This document shows positions 24,261 through 37,426 of a stretch of DNA of 64,000 nucleotides, in pieces. The stretch spans positions 47,994,171 through 48,058,170 of the forward strand of contig CM041776.1 in NCBI GenBank assembly GCA_023374045.1, read 5' to 3'. The notes beneath the pieces are model-generated. The model was not told the origin of the DNA. It worked only from the letters and a program-made list of their open reading frames with translations, and did not search any database. The stretch's first letter is position 1; each line of letters starts with the position of its first letter. The position numbers and the translations under genes are program-made. The DNA is from Limonium bicolor (Eukaryota > Streptophyta > Magnoliopsida > Caryophyllales > Plumbaginaceae).

Positions 24261-27200
24261 CTATCTCTATTAACATGAGGTTTACGGATATAAGACATCT
24301 TCGGTTCGATCTTGAGTGATTGTTGAACAAGAATGCATGAATCACTTTCCTCTCATGGAGGGATGCGGGTTAATCTCTCGTGAGTATGGTCGTGTGTGCT
24401 AATGGTGTGATGATACTCTCAATGTTCAGAGCAGTATTTTCCTAAGAATTTCTTTCGAGGTCATGGACTTCCCGATCCTTACAAGTTCCTCACCCGCAAT
24501 GGGGGTAGGCTATTATATTTTGGTGCTTAGATCAAAGAGTCACTCGCACTCAAAGGACCCTGTGGGGTAAGGTCACACTCACTCGCTCATTGTCCCTTTA
24601 GTATGACAGGACATGCTAATAACAGTACGAAGCTTATGATTCATGTTTCAGATCCGGTACTTTCAGTTAGCGCTCATCGACTTATGAGTCAGAGGTCTTT
24701 TATTGGGTTATAATGGGGCTGATGGGTATAATGTATGTCACATGGGACTGGGTGATCAATTTGGGAATTATGGAGCTTTTTGTGCAATATAGGACATGTT
24801 TCGCCTTTTCCATGGGTGGAATGATTAGACGGGTTTTGATAACCCCTTTCGGTTTCTTCGGGACATTGGTCCTTTTTGGTTTGGATTTTTCCTTCTTGCC
24901 TCTTCTGGCGTACGATTTGAACTTTCTTCTCATTTTTGTGTTTTTAAAATTGCATTTGGCTCATCAACTTTCTCAAGCATTCTCTACTTTGTATTTTGGC
25001 TTTCAGCTTTGGAGTTGCATTGACTCATCGATCTTCTTGAACATTTTCGGTGTTCTTTTTTTGGTGTTTGACTTGGAGTGCATTGACTCAGATTCCTTCA
25101 AACATTTCATTTGTTGTTTTTGTGAAAGATGGTGGGGAAGAGACCATGACTCCGGCTCCTTCAATATCCTCTATTGCAAGGGCGAGTAAATATATGTACG
25201 TGGGTTGGCATGTTGTGGGTTCACAGAAAAAAGTTATCGTGAAAGGCTCAGCGGGGCTCACTAAGGGATTATGTACAGGCAGTGAAAGTTTTTTTTGGTT
25301 TTTTGGAGCTTTTTGTTCCTATGTGCCTCTTCATTCTCATTAGCGATGATTGTTTTCTTACTATTCTCAGATCTTTGCATGAATCACAGTTCGTGACTCG
25401 CTATCAACATTGATCTTACTATGTATTGTGCCTCTCCACGTGCTGAAGGAATGCACATGTCGCTCGTGGTTTTACCTCGATTGGCTCTCTCTCCTTTCCC
25501 TCATCGCTCAGTAGATCGTCCAATACACTCAATTGAATTCCAAGGAAAATACCGCTCTTCGCAAATTACTCACTTTGTTTGTGGTGCTGATTTTGATTAG
25601 ACCCTTGTGTTCATTGACGGGTCGAGAGTTTAGTGATTCAGGCATGCTGTTCAATCAATCTCTCAAGATTTTCCCCAAAGATGTCGTTTCGATATGAGTG
25701 TATGCAGTACATCTACCATGCAATGTGTTGTGGTAATATGGAACTACTATGTACATATGATGCATGAAATGCTGAAAATGATGAATGGAGATGGCTGACT
25801 TTGAATTTTGACCAAATGTGTGTGTGTTTTTTTTTTTGGTTTTTCTTTTTGGATGCAATGCATGAGTGGTAAGGCTACACCTAGTCTCGCTTGGGTCAAA
25901 TTCAGCTCACAGTTCATGAAGCTCATCCCGTCACGATTGGCTCTGAAGACGGTCGAGTTGTGGTGATTGTTGTTGAAGAAGTAATTCTCCAATGAGGTCG
26001 GGTTGGTGATTGGCTCCTCGAGTTTTGGAATTTTAGGGAGTGACAACTCCCGCATGGTGGCCCCATAATATATGACATTGACTGCATTTTTTTTGGGGAT
26101 TTTTGAACGTATGCTTTTTTTGGATTTTTTTGGATGTACGATTTTTTTGGATTTTGGATGTATGCTTTTCTTTTATTTGGGATTTTTTTTTTGGGTATAT
26201 GATTTTTTGGATGTATGATTTATTGGTATATGCTCTTTTGTTGGTGTTAGTCTCTATGTACATGGCATGCCGAATGGGAAGATGCTTGAATCCCTAGTAT
26301 TTCTTGCTATCGCTTTGAGGGTCACGCTTTCACTCGTGGGCAAACGCGGTTAATCACCTGCAAAACGGTCATCAAAGAAGAATCTGACAGATGCGAATGT
26401 TAGTACGCTTGAAAAATGAGATGAATGTTTGTGTGTGATGTGTTGAGAATGCAACCTGTGATTATGCAATTTTCTGAGATGGGTGTGATTTATGCATGAT
26501 TAATGAATATGAAATGACCGAAGATGGGAAAAAGCAATTCGTATGTGCTACAAGAAATCAAGTCTTAGAGAGAAAAAAAACAGTTTTAAAAATACGTGTT
26601 TTCGAAGTGGTGGATTTTCTCAATAGGAATTTTGACGCTTGGTCATTCGCAAATAAAAATAGGGAGTGGGGAACCCTATACACATTGATCTAAATAAATT
26701 CAAAGGGAATGTACAACCTATACACAAAGTCTATTCAGAATTTGACAAGAGAGAAAAGAATGCTAGGGGAAAACCTATACATCAATTTTAAAAGTCATTA
26801 AATGGGGATTTTGAGCTTAAAAACTGCTCCCGAATTCTTCTGCTTCGTCCTTGAGCTTCTGACTGTCTGCTCACTCATGTGCGGGCTCTTGATTGGCCGT
26901 TCGCTCGTCTTCGTGTTCGGGCAACAAGGTGACACTATGATCAAGAGAAACTGGTTGGTGCTCTTCTGACCCTTTGCAGCTTCGAACTCGAAAGGTTGTT
27001 TCTGATCTTCATGTCGCTCGACTCGGGTTGGTGCAACTCTAATTTTGGCTCGAATCGTCGTTGATCTTCATGCATCCCACTTGCTCCGGTGAAGGAAAAT
27101 AAGGGGCATTTTTTGAGAAAGGAAAGGTGAATGATCGAGCATAATTCTTTGTGAAAATCCACCACTTTGTGAAAACACGAAATGACTAGTACGCTCCACG

Positions 27201-28813
27201 GTAATGACCGCTGCTCCTGAAGGTGGGTTGAACTTCAAAAATAGCGGGTCACGACATGGGGACTAAATCATTTATTTTGAAATACATTTGTGAAAATCAA
27301 TTTTGAAAACTGTTTTCGAAAACTATTTTGAAATATTGTGAAAAATGTTGTTCCGAAATTCGTTTGTAAAGTAGGTTTTGAAATCTGTTTTGAAAATAGT
27401 TTTTGAAACATTTGTGAGAAGTAGTGTTTAAAAATCATTTGTAAACATAGATTTTTGAAATCTGGTCTTTACAAACTATTTGACAAAGTTTTTTTCTGGA
27501 AGACTTTGATTGAAATCGATTTTGAAAACTGTTTTGGAAATAACAATTTTGAAAATCATTATTTTTTTGAAAATCATTCGAGATGAACGACGTTGAAGAG
27601 ATTTCATTAGAGTGTTCAAACTGATTCATTTTCAAATTTTTGCTCATTTTTGAAACGTGATCACACATGTAAGCGCAAAATAAAAATCGTGGCTGATTTT
27701 ATGTGGAGCTGAGTGTGAATGATTGGGATAATCACCTTCCAGGTCAATCAATGCTTCCATACCACCGGGGGAACCGTCGTTCCTTCACTGTTCATCTCTC
27801 GGGATTTATCTCTGTTATGCCTTGTGGGGCACGTCATCAAGAAAGTCCGGAGTGCTTAAGTTCGAAAGGTCAGGATACCCGAAGTGATACAGTCACACGA
27901 GCCACGGCCGGGGATTATCACAACATACTCACTTTTGGGAAACTTGGGGAAGTACTGCATGGGAACGGGTCTCCCCTCGTCTGCACGATAAGGTGTGTCT
28001 AAAGTCCAAATTATTCGCTGGCTACGCTTTGTCATGTATGGGTATCCGTAAATACGGGATCCGCTATGAATTTGTAGCACGACATTGGGCTTTAAAGACA
28101 CCCGTGGTGCAGAGGAATCATGGAGAACTGAGCCCATGCAATCTTCAGGGTAAGGCAGAGGGTGGTCAGACAGGCGGCATACAAGGGGGTGACTACCCAT
28201 AAAACCCGTCCTAGACACTGGACCAGGCAGCTGGACACTGAAGGCTCATGGCTCACTATATGCTGGCTTAGACTCGGGTAATGGAGGATATGTTTGGATC
28301 ATGAGCTTCAAGGCGTAGGTCTTGGACCATGTTACCTCGTGGGTTAACTCCTTCTAGGAAGGACCCAACTCATGGGGAATCAACCGTGGACCGGTTGGGA
28401 TCCCGTGACTCGTGGACAAATCGGGTGACACAGAGGAATGCATGTCCTATGCTACCCGATGCAACAATGGGTTGACTCCTTCTAGGAAGGCCCCATTTAC
28501 AAAAGCAATAAATAAGCAATAAATATTATGTCATGCATGAAGAGCAGTAAACATAAGACAGTAGACACACAACAATAAACACACAAAAGTGAAGCATGCA
28601 AATGGTAAAGCACACATATGGCACTCAAGGCCAATCTCGAACTCTGGACTCTCATCCTAACTATCCTCTCAGCGCACACTCTAAGTGTGGAGTAGAGTAG
28701 TCCTAGCGGCTTAAGAATGAATCTCTTGGAGGTTTTGAAAGAAGTTAGGGAATCCTGACAATTTTGAATGGAGTTCAGTCTTCCTTGAGTTTGAGAAAAA
28801 CTTACTCAAGTTT
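24260..28813 (-). other. Element D internal region without recognisable genes
   Basis: No retroviral domain was recognised on either strand. The longest element-orientation frame is 120 codons at 27856-28218 (minus, start MSRTGFMGSH), with no recognised motif and no comparator. A 158-codon frame at 24713-25189 on the plus strand is hydrophobic, runs against the element and is probably an antisense frame. Low-complexity stretches occur at about 26085-26245 (GGATTTTTTTGGATGTATG-like) and 27265-27625 (TTTTGAAA-like words). Confidence 0.55.
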
Positions 28814-28831
28814 TCCCCAGCAGAGTCGCCA
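28814..28831 (-). other. Primer binding site of element D
   Basis: The minus strand reads TGGCGACTCTGCTGGGGA, three bases inside the 5' LTR. This is the primer type described for Ogre elements (tRNA-Arg); the tRNA assignment is from memory of the family. Confidence 0.8.
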
Positions 28832-28834
28832 TTC

Positions 28835-31800
28835 TGTGGAGGGTGATTTTTCGGTATGAGGGGGGTCTATCTAAATATGGTCTGACTGAAAGCCTAGATC
28901 CTAAAATGCCATTCTGTGGAGGGTGAAAACCCGTTATCTTGGCATCCCTCAAATACCTACTATCGTCCGTCTTTCCCAGAAAGCATGAAGGAGTGCAAGT
29001 GTGCACTACACCCGCTCTCGATGGGCTCCACGCGGACTTATGCCTCTATAAGGCGGAAGTTGACTAGAGTCGCCACCTAGTTTGACCTAAGATACTAGGA
29101 AGGAAAGGAAAGGGGTTCTAAGAACCGTTATTGACTCTGAATTTGTTGCCTATGGATAGACTTATCTGGTCATTGCAGGATTCTATGTTGGGTTCGCACT
29201 GGGTTACACCCCTTAGAAGTGGCAATGACCACGACTTCGGATTGGTGCCCGAGGAAACCTCGGTCTCCAATTGTCGGGATTGCCTTCTTTCAAAACCTTT
29301 TTGGAGAGATTCATTTAAAAGCCAAGGATAGGATTAGGACAGGAGGAGAGAAAGAGTGGATGAGGTGAGCTTTTCTGCCAAGCCAACGCCTAGAAGGGAA
29401 TTGGGGAATTCGGAGAGTATAGAATGAAGATTTAGGAAATTCTGGGGTTGAGTGAATAAACAAGACTTGGAGTCTGATGGTTTGAAGTTTGTGAGAGCCG
29501 GAGAAGGTTTGAGTGTTTTGAGAGGTATAGAACCACCTCAGAAGGGAAAAGGGTTTTTGTTTGGAATGGGGTCGCACCCTAGATGGGCTGCCTACGTACT
29601 CAACTCCCTGTTGAGATCAGACCTTGCGTAGTTCATAATTTTTGGCTTTTTGGAGATTTTGATGTTTGTGGAGTTTGAAGATATTTGAGGTGTTTGAGAT
29701 TCAGAAGAGTTCGGAGTTTTGAGAAGTTTCGGGTTTGGGATGCTAGCCTGTGAGACGCTCGGGTCTGTGAGACGTTTGAAACCTTGAGATGTCGAAATCT
29801 GTGAGACGCTTGGGTCTGTGAGACGCTCGGGTCTGTGAGACGCTCAATGTCTGTGAGACATTCGAATCATTGGGATGACAAAGCCTGTGAGACACTCGGG
29901 TCTGTGAGACATTTAAAGTGTAGGGGAATTTGGAATGGAATTGAAACTGAATTGAAATCGATGTTGAATTGGAGTTGAATGAATTTTGATTTGAATTGGA
30001 ATTAAAATGAAATTGAGATTGAATTGGAGTTGAATTCAAGTTGGGGTTGGAGAACAGGTTAGGTCATGTTGGACCGAGTTGAAGTTGGGTTGGTCAAAGT
30101 TGGGTCGGTTAAGGTTGGACTGGGTCAAAGTTGGGTCAAAGTCAAAGTTTGGATTGGTCAAAATTGGACCAAGTCAATGTTCGGGTCAAGGTCAAAGTTG
30201 GACCGGGTCGAAGTTGGGTCGAAGTCAAAGTTTGGATTGGTCAAAATTGGACCAAGTCAATGTTCGGGTCAAGGTCATAATTGGACCGAGTCAAAGTTGG
30301 ACCGGATTGGGCCTTGGTTAGGTTTGGACCGGATTGGGCCTTCGTTGGGCTTTTGGGTTGAATTGGGTCGAATTAGGCCTTAGTTGGGCTTTTGGGTTGA
30401 ATTGAGCCGAATTAGGCCTTAGTTGGGCTTTGGAATGGGCCTCGAATTGGGCTTTGGAATGGGCCTCGAATTGGGCTTTGGAATGGGCCTCAAATTGGGC
30501 TTTGGAAAGGGCCTCGAATTGGGCTCTATTTAGCATTTGAAGTGAACTGATGTTTATATTTTGAAATTGACTGATTTTTTAAATGACATTTGATGATTTT
30601 TTTATTAGAATTGGAATGTTGATTGTGCGTTTTATTCTGACATTAAGGGATGATTTGAAAAGTTTTGAGGAAAACGGGTATTCCTCACATGGACCGTGTC
30701 TAGGACCCGTATGCATTAAGGATACCCAAACCTAAGGCTTTTTTACACAAGGGTGTCCTATGAGTTATCTAGGGCTATGTATCCTAGCCCGGTTCGGCTA
30801 GTAATGAATTGGGCCCGAATCGAATCTAGATTTGGGTTGAGGTTTAAACCAACCCAAACGGGCCCTAAGCCAATAACCAATACGACATATTCTTCGAAGA
30901 TTATTCAAAAAAAAAAAAAATGCATGAAACCACAATATAACATGGAACAGATTGGTATGGTAAGAGCGGGTAGTACAAGAAGTCCCCTAAGCCGGGTAAG
31001 ATTAACACACGTTTGTTACCCCTTTTACAGATGCATTCGTCACATATACACAACAAGATCAAGTTATTAATGAAACATAATAATAAAAAATATCAGGTTA
31101 TTAGTGAAAAATAAAAATTAAAAAAATCAGGTTGTTAGTTATTCCTAGTAGAACAAAGAATATATGCACTCAAACATACGCCGATTTCTGGTAAATAACA
31201 TAAAATAGCAATTAAAGTGAATTCATGAATACGGTTATCTTTCATCATTTCATTCATTCTTTTATCACGTTTATTCCTTGTTTAACTTCTGAAAATCTCA
31301 AGCCTCAAACTGACAGGACTAATGTCATAGAAAAGAGTTATATATATTAGAAAGGATTTGAATATACAGAATCATGCTAGCAGAGTACACAAGAAAAAAC
31401 GAATAAACGACAGAAGAGATTAAGATTAGATAAAAAAATACCAGCACAGGAGATTGAGGATCCGAGAGTATGTTGTCGAGGAGGTTCCTGATGGCCAACA
31501 GATGCACCGACAAAGGACGAGAATGGAGCGAGTAGCTCCTGCCTTCAGCCTTCTTCGTGTGATACGGTCCCAAAGCTTGAGTCGTTTTACTCTACTTCAG
31601 AGTGAGTAAAGGGAGTGAACTGAGGGAGTGCAGCGGTTCAAGTGATTTGTCCCGCGTGTGTCCAGAATGAAGACTCCACGGTGGTGCGACAGTTCCGGTG
31701 ATTTAGCGCTACAGAGGCAGGAACACAAGAGAAGCATAGAGGGAGGTGAAGAGCATATTTGTTCCTTGTTCGGTTCAGCAGTAGCTTTGCAGATTCACTG

Positions 31801-34129
31801 GGAGTGCAGAGAATGACAAGAGGTACAGGGCTGCATATTTCTTGCTAGTTGAATTCGCAGATAACCCAGAGTGATGAAAATACAGGAGATGCGAGTAGTA
31901 TGTTCATGTTCACTACGCGGGTCGTAAAACCGTGAGGAAGAGACTAGAGACAGAAGGAGATACATGCTCCTTTTTTTTACCGGTTGTGAACAGAGATAAA
32001 GGAAGGAGTGCAAAGTTCATCGTTCGCCAGTTGGGTTTACAAGATTACTGTTACGGAGAGAACAGACAGACGAGGAGCATGTATGTTCCTTATTCGACAG
32101 GACTTGACAAGAATGAAAAGAAAAAAAAGGAAGAGAATGTATGTTTTTCTTTTTGTCCGCCCGTTAGATCGATGGAGAAGAGTATGAGGAATGGAGTATG
32201 TATGTTCACTTTTTCGCTAGTGGTGTTACAAATTAACAGAAGTGAAAGAGGGGAGGGGGTGTAGAACAGGTATGCTCCGGTTCGCAAAATTACCGTCGAT
32301 GGAGGGGATGAAGAGCATAGTTGATTGCTCCTTGTCGCCAGTTGAGTTACAAATGTACCGTGAAAGAAGAGCATGAGGGAGGTGAAGCATGTACGTCGCT
32401 CGTTCAGCAATGGGTTGCAAAATTACCGTCGTTCCATCGTGGCTCGCCGGAAAGAGAATGAAAGTGTCATGGAGCAGGTATGTTCCTGTTTTGCAGCTCG
32501 TTCGCTAGTCGAGTTGAAGGGAACGGAAGAGACAGCGCCATGTATACTCCTTGTTCGCCAGCCATGTCGAAGAGAATGTAGGAAGCGCAGCACTCTGGGC
32601 TCCTTATTTCATCAGTTGAAGAGGATGAAGAGAGGTTGAGCTGTATGTTCCTCGTCCACCAGCAACATGAATAGAGGAGATGTAAGTTCTGTGTTCGCCA
32701 GCGTGAATAAGGAGGATGGAGGAGGCGCCGACTGCCATGTCTCGTCTCAGAATGAAGGTAGAGCGGAGATGTATGTTCCTTGCTCTCGCCAGTTTGTGTT
32801 GCAAATTACCATGGGTGTAAGTAAGAATGAAGCTGGCACACCGCTTCTTGTTGCCAGTTTGAGTTGCAGGTTACCGTGTTTGAAGAGAAGGAAGAAAAAA
32901 GGCCTAGAGCTGTATGCTCTTTGTTCTTGGTTGTAAAATTCACCGTCGGTAAAGAGAATGTTTATCCGATGGTTGAAAGAAGCGAAGAAGAGTGTATGAA
33001 AAGAGGAAGATATTTTTGGGATTGATGACGGCTGGCCCTTGGGATCTGTCTCTACAGTAGGGTTTTCAGGAGTTTTATAAGAGAATGATGGGAATGGATT
33101 GGATCAATGGCTGTCGATTGGGTAGTGGGTTTAGGTGTTTAAAAGTGCCTGGATGGAGCAGAGGAGATGGGATGGGCTTCCAGATGATGGATACGCATTT
33201 TTGGTGTCAAGGCGGACTGGGCTGTGAGCTGACCGAGATCGCTTTGTGGTTTGACCGAGGGGTCTCTATGGAAGCAAAAAAAGAAAAAGCCTCTCTACAT
33301 ATCCACATCTGGATTGAACACAAGACCAATGGTGTCATTAGTGAATGCACTAACCGATTGGGCTGACAATAGAACTTGAAATAAGATTGCAACAAATAAC
33401 AAATAACAAAATGCATTGTTGCTTTGGACTGATGGGACAAAACGCAGAGCAATCAAAATGTTTTATTAGTGTTAATGAATTGTTTTCTTTTCAAAGGGTT
33501 ATGAAATAGTAGAATTGATGTAAGGAAACAAACACGTAATTATAGTAATAACAATAACAAAATAATAAAAAATGAAGTAGTACTAAAAGCAAATGTAATA
33601 AAAGTAAAAACCGAATTAGATATGTGCATGTAGTGATAAACAAGTAAATGAAATAAGCAAATGTATGGGAAGAAATTTAATCAAATATGCAACAAAACGA
33701 AGTATACGAATGTCAATCATAATTGTAAAAGGATGCATAAAATAATAGAAATAAAAGTAAACACAATAAAGAAGGCAAAAAAAAACAAAATAAAGGTAAA
33801 TACTAATAAATAAAACGCAAGTAAAGTAACAATAAAATATGATGAGATAAGAAAGGCATAAAATAGCATAAAATAAGAACACTATAAAATGAAAAGACAA
33901 ATAAATAATCAAATACAAAAATAAAATAGTAAAATAAGTGAGTAAACAAAAAGGAACGGGTTTCAAAACGGATTCTTTGAAAATTGATTTAGAAAATTTG
34001 TCATAAAATGATAGTTTCATTTTGGTATGCACATGAACAATTTTTTTTGAAAAGAAAGGTGACGACCCTCTTTTTTGTTTATTTATCTGAATTTTGCGTT
34101 TTATAGGGTGAGAATTTTTGGTGTCTACA
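28835..34129 (-). repeat. 5' LTR of element D (5.3 kb)
   Basis: Sister of 16122-21445, same internal repeat blocks in the same order, no gene. It keeps the better copy of the folded motif (29562-29632, with GGGCTGCCTACGTACTC); the other LTR copy is damaged there. Confidence 0.9.
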
Positions 34130-34134
34130 TCTCC
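34130..34134 (+). repeat. Right target-site duplication of element D (TCTCC)
   Basis: Mate of 16117-16121. Confidence 0.9.
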
Positions 34135-35400
34135 TGTGTCTCACGGTTTGCTCTCCCCCTCTCCTTCTCTACTTTATTAATTCTACTTATTTACTAAAAT
34201 ACAAAACAATAAACTACCTACTTTATTTCCTCTCTCACACTCTCTCTCTTCCTCATTCTCTTCACTCACGATTCCTCCCCTCACCCAGCTCTCTCTCTTT
34301 GTTTTTTTTGCTCCTCTAATGGCGATTCCACAAGCCAAAAGCAACCCCAACTTCTTCCTCTTGTAACTTCTTCATTCTAGCTCCAAATCAAGAAATTCTT
34401 TCACCAAAATACTCCTCTCATCTTGGGGATTATTTTGTACCTTTCAAATCTCAAAACTCCATACTTCATCTCCATGGGTGTACCCCATTTTGAAGAGAAA
34501 GCTCCACATTCTTGAAGCCAAGTGTCTTCTTGTTGCTCTAAGGTAAGAAGGAAATCAAAAACTCACTCATTCCTTCATTTCCTTCTTGAAATCGATTTTC
34601 CTTGTTTTGAACACCATGCTTGTTCTCCATGTTAGCTTGTTCAATCTCCTTGAGGAGTTGGAGCTAGCCCAATCCCACTACCAAACATTTCATTTTTGAA
34701 ATAGAGGTAATTCCCTCCATAAGTTCAAGCAATTTCTAATGCTAGGGTTAAAGGAATTATAAACCCTAAATACTCATGGTGGCAATCTTGGCTTGGTCAT
34801 TAGTGTAGCGGTAAATCCCGTTGATAACCGATTGTGGAACAAGGAACAAAGAGAAGGGAAGGTTTGGGAAGAAAAACCAAAGGTAATAAACTTACCTTAA
34901 ACCAATGTGTGAGCTATGGAATGTGTTTTGTTTTGGTGTAAATAAATGTTCAGTGAAATGCAGGTGTTGCTAATAATATGAGAAATTCAGTGTTTTATTT
35001 AATGTTGTTTAAGGGCCCAAGAGTCAAGCTTGTAGGGTTTATGAATGTTGAGAGCTATTATGGGTTAAATGGTGAAATTAAGTGTGTTTTGGTGCCTTGG
35101 GTGAGTTGATGGTTGAAGTGTTTAATGGGTTAAGAGATGAGTGGGAACATGTAAACATTGTGGGGATCATGTCAAAATTGATGTAGAAATATAATGGTTC
35201 AAATACATTTTGAGTGAGAGCAAACTAGTGAGCTTCAAGTGTTTTGAAAGAATATTTAAGGAATTTGGAAGTGAGCTTGTAAATGAATTTGGAAGGGGTT
35301 ATATGAAGGTTTTAGCGTGCCTAATGATGTAAGAACACCTTAGGAGACTTGTGGAGAAGTTTGGAAAAGATTTGACAAATTAAGGGCTGATTTTGGTGGC

Positions 35401-35804
35401 GTCCGACCCAGGGGTCCGACCCACAGTTGGGTCGGACGGGCCCTGTAGGTCACCCGCAAATGCTTCTGGAATGGTCCGACCCAGATGGTTGGGTCGGACA
35501 TGGGTCGGACGTGCACGTTAGAAAAGTCGGAAATGTTTCTGGAATGGTCCGACCCAGACGGTGGTCGGACATGGGTCGGACATGGTAGATGTTGCAGACC
35601 CAAATTTTCTGGAATGGTCCGACCCAGACGGTGGGTCGGACATGGGTCGGACATGGTAGATTCGCAGACCCAAATGTTTCTCTGGAATGGTCTGACCCAG
35701 ACGGTGGGTCGGACATGGGTCGGACATGATGGAAGTTTTGGGACCCGAAGGCTACTGGAAGGTCCGACCCAGATGTGGGTCGGACGGTGGGTCGACGGAC
35801 CCAA
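35401..35804. repeat. GC-rich hairpin array in LTR B (5' copy)
   Basis: About six irregular units near 70-85 bp. The clearest have perfect 10-bp arms GTCCGACCCA and TGGGTCGGAC around a GACGG loop, separated by TTCTGGAAT-type spacers. The 3' LTR copy is at 50786-51180 and differs in the number of arm repeats. Confidence 0.85.
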
Positions 35805-37156
35805 AACCTATAAAAAAAAGAGAGAAAAGAAAATGACAAATGTAGTTAACCCTAGGGGGTACAATGAGGGCAATCTAGGTAGGTTAGGCATTTAAAACAT
35901 GTCATATAATCATGTAAAATACTTAGTAAAGTTTGAAGTTAAGTAAATAAATTAACCGAACTTATCAATCATGTTTAGGAACAACGTACGGAGAACCCTA
36001 GAGCGGCAAGGACCAAGGTATGTTTTCTTGCAGTCCGTTGCCTACCGTTTACACCGGCTTGTGTGCTACTTGTGTTTTTGTGTGTTTACAAACCTTGTAG
36101 ATTAAATCATGAAACGGTTTACCGTTTTACTATTATTAATTGACGTGTACGTGCCGATACCGGTAACCTCGAATGCGTGCTAACCATTGTTTAACCCAAG
36201 TCTAGAAACGTAAGAGAACGGTATCCGGTAACAACGTTCCCAACCTAAGGAACGTTCTAACCCGGCTATGTGTGTTTGGTTATGATGCGTGTTGCTATAT
36301 TATGCCTTGCTTCCCTTGTATGTCTAACCGGACTTAAACACTTGCTTGTGTGAGTTTATGTTAAGCTCCCCTTGTGGGACTTCTAACGAGTGCTAACCGG
36401 GGAGTGAGGAATCCGTCGTTCCGGTCACGCGTGTATGTATGGGGGTCGACATCTGAATCAGATTCGACTCTCTCCTTATGTTCGGGTAGTTTTCCTTTTT
36501 ACGGGGAATTCGACCTCCCATAGCTTAGCCAAAGCTACCTACCTGACTTCCACTCGGGCTAGGGGGAAATTATGTGTTGATGTGTTCGGGTCACTACGCT
36601 CGTCATCTTTCAAGTTAAGTTATTCATCCGACTAACAAACAGTAATGTGATATGTGTTAAGCTTAACATGAGGATGAAGACATCCTCTAGGCTTACAAGT
36701 TGACTAACCATGTTGGTTGTTACTTAAAGTGAACTGTTTTCACTATGTATGTGTTGTTATTGTTCTGCAATAATTCCTGTTATATATGCATGTTGTATAA
36801 AATCAACGCCATGTAATAATGACAAATAGTTGCGTGTATCCCGGTAGTCAGCGGGCTGCACGTTAACCATGCCAGCAAAAGGTTGCTGACCCCCTTTGGG
36901 GGCTATGTTTATTTGCAGGATGAGGATCGAGGAAGCAGATGGCTTTAGATCCTAGGTTGATATTTTTTTTTTTTGGATGTTGAACCCGAGTAGTGTTGTA
37001 CACTCGAGGTCGTTTACTTTTGGTGGATGTAAAGTTGGTTAGTGATTTTTGAACAGTTACACTCGGTATATTCATTCTTTTGGATGTCATTTTTGGAAGG
37101 TTGTAATTGCTCGGGATTCGTGTGATCAGACCGATACATATTATGTAACAGCCTTG

Positions 37157-37176
37157 TTAGCCACGTGGGTGGCTAA
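37157..37176 (+). other. Conserved U5 stem-loop of LTR B
   Basis: Arms TTAGCCAC and GTGGCTAA, perfect 8-bp stem, GTGG loop; repeated at 52564-52583. Confidence 0.75.
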
Positions 37177-37273
37177 CGGCGTGTAACACCGCCCTTTTGG
37201 TATATGTTTAAGTAATGATTTCCGCTGCGATTATTGATTAAGTGTTAAGGTTTGGATGGGGTGTTACAAAAAG

Positions 37274-37285
37274 TGGTATCAGAGC
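37274..37285 (+). other. Primer binding site of element B (tRNA-iMet type)
   Basis: TGGTATCAGAGC, five bases after the LTR. It overlaps a perfect 10-bp hairpin at 37278-37301 (loop AGTA). Confidence 0.9.
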
Positions 37286-37426
37286 GAAGTATCGCTCTGA
37301 TTACCGACAACCGAGCTAGGAATATACCGAGTTAGGAATTTAAACCTTGTCGTCCAAAGGACGTTATAAACATGTGGTACGATAAGTTTGTAAGCACAAT
37401 ACTAATGTGCTCTCATGTATGTTCAG

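Larger units (their letters stand above)
16122..34129 (-). mobile_element. Element D: coding-poor Tat/Ogre-like LTR retrotransposon
   Basis: 18.0 kb with near-identical LTRs of about 5.3 kb (16122-21445 and 28835-34129) starting TGTAGACACC on the minus strand. The primer site TGGCGACTCTGCTGGGGA (28814-28831, minus) is the type reported for Ogre elements, usually assigned to tRNA-Arg. The polypurine tract AAGGGGAGCC adjoins the other LTR. The LTR length, the primer type and a tandem-repeat 3' UTR fit the Tat/Ogre group. No gag or pol motif is visible in the 7.4-kb internal region, so D is probably non-autonomous. Confidence 0.85.
34135..37268 (+). repeat. 5' LTR of element B, second segment (after element D)
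   Basis: Continues the LTR begun at 15720 and matches 49824-52676 plus 43992-44300 of the 3' LTR. It contains the GC-rich hairpin array (35401-35804), a CCAGCA/TGCTG plus CCCCC/GGGGG hairpin before an acceptor-like TTTGCAG (36870-36918), and the U5 stem-loop (37157-37176). No gene: short frames over 35340-35839 merely read through the array. Confidence 0.85.

Noticed and set aside
24713..25189. 158-codon hydrophobic plus-strand frame in element D
   Set aside because: Antisense to the element, no motif, T-rich composition explains hydrophobic residues.
27856..28218. 120-codon minus-strand frame in element D
   Set aside because: In element orientation but without recognisable domain or comparator; noted only in the internal-region entry.
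35340..35895. Overlapping 130-150-codon frames on both strands in LTR B
   Set aside because: Open only because the GTCCGACCCA array lacks stops; length differs between the two LTRs.
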